Below, piece by piece: positions 6,024 through 8,145 of a stretch of 8,145 bases of DNA (its first letter is position 1; every line of letters begins with the position of its first letter). This DNA is from Thermoproteota archaeon (GTDB taxonomy: Archaea > Korarchaeota > Korarchaeia > Korarchaeales > Korarchaeaceae). The stretch spans positions 1 to 8,145 of the forward strand of contig JAGGTZ010000151.1 in NCBI GenBank assembly GCA_021158805.1, written 5' to 3'. Both the position numbers and the translations under genes were made by a program. Below the pieces are notes generated by a model. The model saw only the letters and a program-made list of their open reading frames with translations, searched no databases and was not told the DNA's origin.

Positions 6024-6604
6024 TACTTCTTCCTCCTCTTCTTCTTTATCTCTACAGCCTCACCCAAAGTAATAGACCTCAGAGTTATCTGAGATGCGGT
6101 CTCAGGTAGTGCAGATGTACTTCTCTCTGGATTCCTCTGAATTATACTTACCTCCAATAATTTTTCTATATTCCTTGCAACCTCGTATGAGGGAACGACC
6201 CTCTGAGCCTCTATGTTCCTAAGAAGAGATGCTTTGATATTTAAAGCTGCTGCTACTTGCTCTACCGTTAAACCAAGGGATTCTCTAGCCTCCCTCACTA
6301 TGCTACCATAATTCTCAACATAATCTATCTCTTCAATTCTAGGACGTTTCTTGACAATAGGTACCCCTTTAGGAGGCTTCCTTGGAGGTTCTCGTTTAAG
6401 AGTTGCTTCTGCTCTGGTATCGGCTATCTTAACCTTTTTCTCCTTAAGCTTATCCTTTCTTATCTTCCTAGCACAGTTGGGACATACTTGCGCCTTATAT
6501 CCTTCCAAGTCAACAGTTATTGGTTTACCCACGAAAGTTCCGCCACATATTTCACATACATATACGCTCTCTGACAAAGGTCCTTGGCACCCAAACCTAA
6601 CCAC
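6023..6604 (-). CDS. Archaeal multiprotein bridging factor 1 (aMBF1)
   Basis: A zinc-ribbon plus HTH protein related to eukaryotic MBF1; archaeal forms are reported to bind the small ribosomal subunit rather than promoters. The zinc ribbon uses Cys17, Cys20, Cys41 and Cys44 (CEICGG and CPNC). A basic linker spans about 48-92, and a Cro/XRE-type HTH spans about 97-155 (IVREARESLGLTVEQVAAALNIK, then IEAQRVVPSYEVARNIEKLL). The tail ends ITLGEAVEIKKKRRKK, typical of aMBF1. The only usable start is GTG at 6604: an in-frame stop lies five codons upstream and there is no internal Met. A TATA-like stretch about 26 bp upstream and no Shine-Dalgarno suggest a leaderless mRNA. Length 193. It leads the operon with the DRG-like gene and rpiA and is divergent from NAC. 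Confidence 0.92.
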   Translation of the reverse strand: MVRFGCQGPLSESVYVCEICGGTFVGKPITVDLEGYKAQVCPNCARKIRKDKLKEKKVKIADTRAEATLKREPPRKPPKGVPIVKKRPRIEEIDYVENYGSIVREARESLGLTVEQVAAALNIKASLLRNIEAQRVVPSYEVARNIEKLLEVSIIQRNPERSTSALPETASQITLRSITLGEAVEIKKKRRKK

Positions 6605-6644
6605 ATTAGGTAAACTTTAGTTTTATCATAATGATTCAATTGGC
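6605..6644. promoter_or_regulatory. Shared divergent promoter region of aMBF1 operon and NAC operon
   Basis: Only 40 bp separate the GTG of aMBF1 and the ATG of NAC. The central TTTTATCATAATGA (6621-6634) offers TTTTATCA as a TATA element for NAC and, on the other strand, TCATTATGATAA for aMBF1. Each is about 22-30 bp from its start codon. No Shine-Dalgarno precedes either start, so both transcripts look leaderless. Confidence 0.6.
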
Positions 6645-6995
6645 ATGATGAGAAAGTTCAGGCCTAAGGATCTTGAGAAGATGCTAAGGAGCATGGGCGT
6701 GAAGGTAAGAAGTTTAGAGGCTGAAGAGGTGATAATCAACCTGAAAGGAGGAGAATCCCTGAGGATAGTTGATCCTCAGGTTACAGTAACGAAAGTAGGC
6801 GGAGAAGAAATCTTTCAGATTATGGGTCGCGTCGAGAGAGTATCCGTAGGGGAGCCGAAATACGAGCCATCTGAAGAGGATATAGCCCTAGTGGCATCCC
6901 AAGCGGGTGTAGACCGCGAGACCGCAAGGAGAGCGCTTATAGAGACCGGTGGAGACCTCGCCCAGGCCATTCTTAAACTCCAAGAGGGGATTTAA
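6645..6995 (+). CDS. nac: Nascent polypeptide-associated complex protein (archaeal NAC, alpha type)
   Basis: A ribosome-bound chaperone that meets nascent chains at the tunnel exit; the archaeal protein works as a homodimer. Residues 1-70 form the NAC domain (RPKDLEKMLRSMGVKVRSLEAEEVII, then VTVTKVGGEEIFQIMGRVERV). Residues 76-114 form a UBA domain (SEEDIALVASQAGVDRETARRALIETGGDLAQAILKL) with the usual order of three short helices. Length 116 is normal. Two adjacent ATGs (6645 and 6648) could start it; the TATA spacing does not separate them. No Shine-Dalgarno is seen, consistent with a leaderless message. The HIT gene begins directly after its stop. Confidence 0.95.
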   Translation: MMRKFRPKDLEKMLRSMGVKVRSLEAEEVIINLKGGESLRIVDPQVTVTKVGGEEIFQIMGRVERVSVGEPKYEPSEEDIALVASQAGVDRETARRALIETGGDLAQAILKLQEGI

Positions 6996-7514
6996 TTGAG
7001 CTTACGAAGACTATGGGCTGTTTGGAGGATGCCTTACATTAAATTACTAGCTAGTGAAGAGGAGAGAGAGTGCATATTTTGTACCTTACCTGCGATGAAG
7101 AAGGACAGGGAAAATTTAATTCTATACAGATCCGAGCTCTCGTTTATCTTGATGAATAGATATCCCTACAATCCAGGGCACCTGATGATAGCTCCTTACA
7201 GGCATGTAGGAGACGTAGATAAACTCACAGATGATGAGGCAGCGGATATATGGAGATTGATAAAACTCTCTATCCTAACATTAAAGAGGGCTATGAACCC
7301 GGAAGGATTCAATATTGGAGCAAATATAGGCAAAGCCGCTGGTGCAGGATTTGATGGGCATGTACATATACATGTGGTTCCAAGATGGAGTGGCGATACC
7401 AACTTCATGCCGCTGATAGGCAATACAAAAGTAGTTAGCGACGCTCTGCATAATACATACGATGAACTGAAGAAAGCTCTCGAAGAGGTATTAGGGGGAA
7501 TGTCGGGTAAATAG
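6996..7514 (+). CDS. HIT-family nucleotide hydrolase/transferase
   Basis: A cytoplasmic histidine-triad protein that acts on nucleoside phosphoesters such as AMP conjugates or dinucleoside polyphosphates; the real substrate cannot be told from sequence. The triad is GHVHIHVVPRW (121-131, with His122, His124 and His126). Other family marks are LWAVWRMPYI (6-15), CIFC (26-29, probable zinc pair), NRYPYNPGHLMIAPYRH (54-70) and GFNIGANIGKAAGAG (104-118). The TTG at 6996 is preferred because the conserved LWA-WRM-YI segment lies before the first in-frame ATG (7029), AGGGGA (6985-6990) lies 5 nt before the TTG, and an in-frame stop precedes it directly. It abuts NAC without a gap, so the two are likely cotranscribed. 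Length 172 is usual for this HIT subgroup. Confidence 0.94.
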   Translation: MSLRRLWAVWRMPYIKLLASEEERECIFCTLPAMKKDRENLILYRSELSFILMNRYPYNPGHLMIAPYRHVGDVDKLTDDEAADIWRLIKLSILTLKRAMNPEGFNIGANIGKAAGAGFDGHVHIHVVPRWSGDTNFMPLIGNTKVVSDALHNTYDELKKALEEVLGGMSGK

Positions 7515-7522
7515 CTGGCATC

Positions 7523-7527
7523 TTTTT
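7523..7527 (+). terminator. Short T-run terminator after the HIT gene
   Basis: TTTTT lies 9 nt after the HIT stop and just before the tRNA-Pro promoter, a plausible end for the NAC-HIT transcript. The run is short, so termination may be partial. Confidence 0.4.
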
Positions 7528-7543
7528 GGCATTAGAGAAAAGC

Positions 7544-7551
7544 TTTATTTA
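7544..7551 (+). promoter_or_regulatory. TATA box of tRNA-Pro
   Basis: TTTATTTA is centred about 25 bp before the tRNA 5' end, the standard archaeal spacing, and lies in the only AT-rich patch before the gene. Confidence 0.65.
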
Positions 7552-7571
7552 TCATTAGGTCCCTCTGCTCG

Positions 7572-7645
7572 GGGGCCGTGGTCTAGCTTGGTAGGATGCC
7601 GGCCTCGGGAGCCGGAGGTCCCGGGTTCAAATCCCGGCGGCCCCA
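7572..7645 (+). tRNA. tRNA-Pro (anticodon CGG)
   Basis: A complete cloverleaf of 74 nt. The acceptor stem GGGGCCG pairs with CGGCCCC and is followed by discriminator A at 7645. The D arm is GTCT/GGAT, with two G-U pairs. The anticodon stem CCGGC/GCCGG holds loop CTCGGGA, giving CGG at 7606-7608 with U33 before it and G37 after it. The T arm is CCGGG-TTCAAAT-CCCGG. There is no intron and the CCA end is not encoded. It reads the proline codon CCG. The stems are almost all G-C, as in thermophiles. Confidence 0.97.
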
Positions 7646-7660
7646 TCCCTCAATAGCCTT

Positions 7661-7690
7661 CTCATTTCAGTAAAGCTTATTTGAGATGAG
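7661..7690. repeat. 30-bp imperfect palindrome between convergent tRNAs
   Basis: Arms CTCATTTCAG (7661-7670) and TTGAGATGAG (7681-7690) pair at all ten positions in plus-strand RNA (eight Watson-Crick, two G-U). Inside, after two mismatches, lies the perfect AAGCTT. The centre is within 2 bp of the midpoint between the two tRNA 3' ends. It could be a terminator or processing hairpin, or a protein site. Confidence 0.45.
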
Positions 7691-7709
7691 GACCATAGAT
7701 TTAAGTAAG

Positions 7710-7784
7710 AGCCCCGGGCGGGATTCGAACCCGCGACCTGCCGCTTACGAGGCGGCCGCTCTGACCGGGCTGAGCTACCGGGGC
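7710..7784 (-). tRNA. tRNA-Thr (anticodon CGU)
   Basis: A complete cloverleaf of 75 nt on the minus strand. The acceptor GCCCCGG pairs with CCGGGGC, with discriminator U as expected for archaeal tRNA-Thr. The D arm is GCTC/GAGC. The anticodon stem GCCGC/GCGGC holds loop CTCGTAA, giving CGU (complement at 7747-7749). The T arm is GCGGG-TTCGAAT-CCCGC. There is no intron and CCA is not encoded. It reads the threonine codon ACG. It converges on tRNA-Pro and diverges from the TFE gene. Confidence 0.97.
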
Positions 7785-7833
7785 TATCGGATATGAGAGG
7801 ATTCCCGCTATAAACTTTACTGGATGAGGAAAG
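7785..7833. promoter_or_regulatory. Shared divergent promoter of tRNA-Thr and TFE
   Basis: TATAAA (7809-7814) is centred about 24 bp before the TFE ATG. Its complement TTTATA is centred about 27 bp before the tRNA-Thr 5' end on the minus strand. One AT-rich element therefore seems to serve both directions across only 49 bp. Confidence 0.6.
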
Positions 7834-8145
7834 ATGGACGAAGAGGATTTAGTGGTGCTTGCACTGGCTGTGGTTACGCATGACCTGAGTATTGCAAAGA
7901 AAATGCTTCACTTCTCGGAAGATGGAGTTCTAGAAGAAGGAGACATGATGGAAAAGCTTAGACTGGCTCCTACGGAATTAAGACAGTTACTATATAAAAT
8001 GCAGGATGCCAACCTAGCAGTCCAGCTAGGGACCAAGGAGGATGAGGAGGGAAATCGCCTAACCTACTGGAGGATCAATAAAGACTTAGCTAGGTCTTTC
8101 CTACTCAGAAAATTAAGGGAAGCTAGGGATTATCTATTAAAGAGA
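7834..8145 (+). CDS. tfe: Transcription factor E alpha subunit, N-terminal part (3' truncated by window)
   Basis: TFE is the archaeal relative of TFIIE-alpha; it binds RNA polymerase in the preinitiation complex and helps open promoters. The visible 104 residues form the extended winged-helix domain: LALAVVTHDLSIAKKML, then DGVLEEGDMMEKLRLAPTELRQLLYKMQDANLAV, then EDEEGNRLTYWRIN, leading into a basic helix (LARSFLLRKLREARDYLLKR). The order of helix, degenerate turn and YWRI strand is that of the family. The C-terminal zinc ribbon should follow beyond the window. The ATG at 7834 is the first start after an in-frame TGA at 7825. A TATA box about 24 bp upstream suggests a leaderless or very short leader, although GAGG at 7826-7829 could act as a weak ribosome site. 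Confidence 0.88.
   Translation, partial: MDEEDLVVLALAVVTHDLSIAKKMLHFSEDGVLEEGDMMEKLRLAPTELRQLLYKMQDANLAVQLGTKEDEEGNRLTYWRINKDLARSFLLRKLREARDYLLKR

Noticed and set aside
1..8145. CRISPR arrays, insertion sequences, phage or defence genes
   Set aside because: No regular spaced repeats, transposase-like frames or terminal repeats were found; nearly every base is accounted for by housekeeping genes.

Overview
The window is archaeal. It carries genes that only archaea have in this form: an aMBF1-type zinc-ribbon/HTH protein, homodimeric-type NAC with a UBA domain, a transcription factor E alpha subunit, a DRG/Rbg-type TGS protein and an archaeal SRP (7S) RNA. Apparent TATA boxes lie about 26 bp upstream of several start codons that lack a Shine-Dalgarno, so leaderless transcripts are likely. 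The very GC-rich structural RNAs inside moderate-GC coding DNA, the heavy use of AGG/AGA and ATA codons, and a Pyrococcus-type Asp-ligated ferredoxin suggest a (hyper)thermophile. The aMBF1, DRG and RpiA style looks most like the Thermoproteota/Korarchaeota side of the archaea; this placement is inferred from remembered families and not from a search.

Layout. (1) 1-2377, + strand: the 3' end of one moeA, then a second moeA fused to a C-terminal PBP-like domain, overlapping by 4 nt (ATGA). (2) 2364-2888, - strand: a moaB/mogA-type gene, convergent with and overlapping the moeA fusion by 14 bp. (3) 2947-3399, + strand: a DtxR-family metal regulator, divergent from moaB over a 58-bp shared promoter region. 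(4) 3523-3750, + strand: a small single-cluster ferredoxin. (5) about 3775-4094, - strand: the SRP RNA, which accounts for the only long stretch without protein genes. (6) 4177-6604, - strand: an operon of aMBF1, a DRG-like GTPase with degenerate G motifs, and rpiA, with stops and starts touching. (7) 6645-7514, + strand: NAC and a HIT-family protein, stop abutting start. (8) 7572-7784: convergent tRNA-Pro(CGG) and tRNA-Thr(CGU). (9) 7834-end, + strand: the N-terminal winged-helix part of TFE, sharing a TATA region with the divergent tRNA-Thr.

How the parts fit. The left third makes molybdenum/tungsten cofactor: MoaB-type adenylylation of pterin followed by metal insertion by MoeA. Two MoeA paralogues could serve two metals. 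A metal-responsive regulator and a ferredoxin suited to tungsten or iron-sulfur oxidoreductases lie alongside. The middle and right are gene-expression housekeeping: SRP RNA, NAC, aMBF1 and a DRG-type protein all act at or near the ribosome, next to TFE and two tRNAs. I see no mobile elements, CRISPR arrays or phage genes. The oddest protein is the DRG-like one, whose P-loop Lys is Arg and whose G3 and G4 motifs are also altered. The most interesting DNA signals are an 8-bp inverted repeat around the ferredoxin promoter that shares a core word with the moaB/dtxR promoter, and a 30-bp imperfect palindrome midway between the convergent tRNAs.
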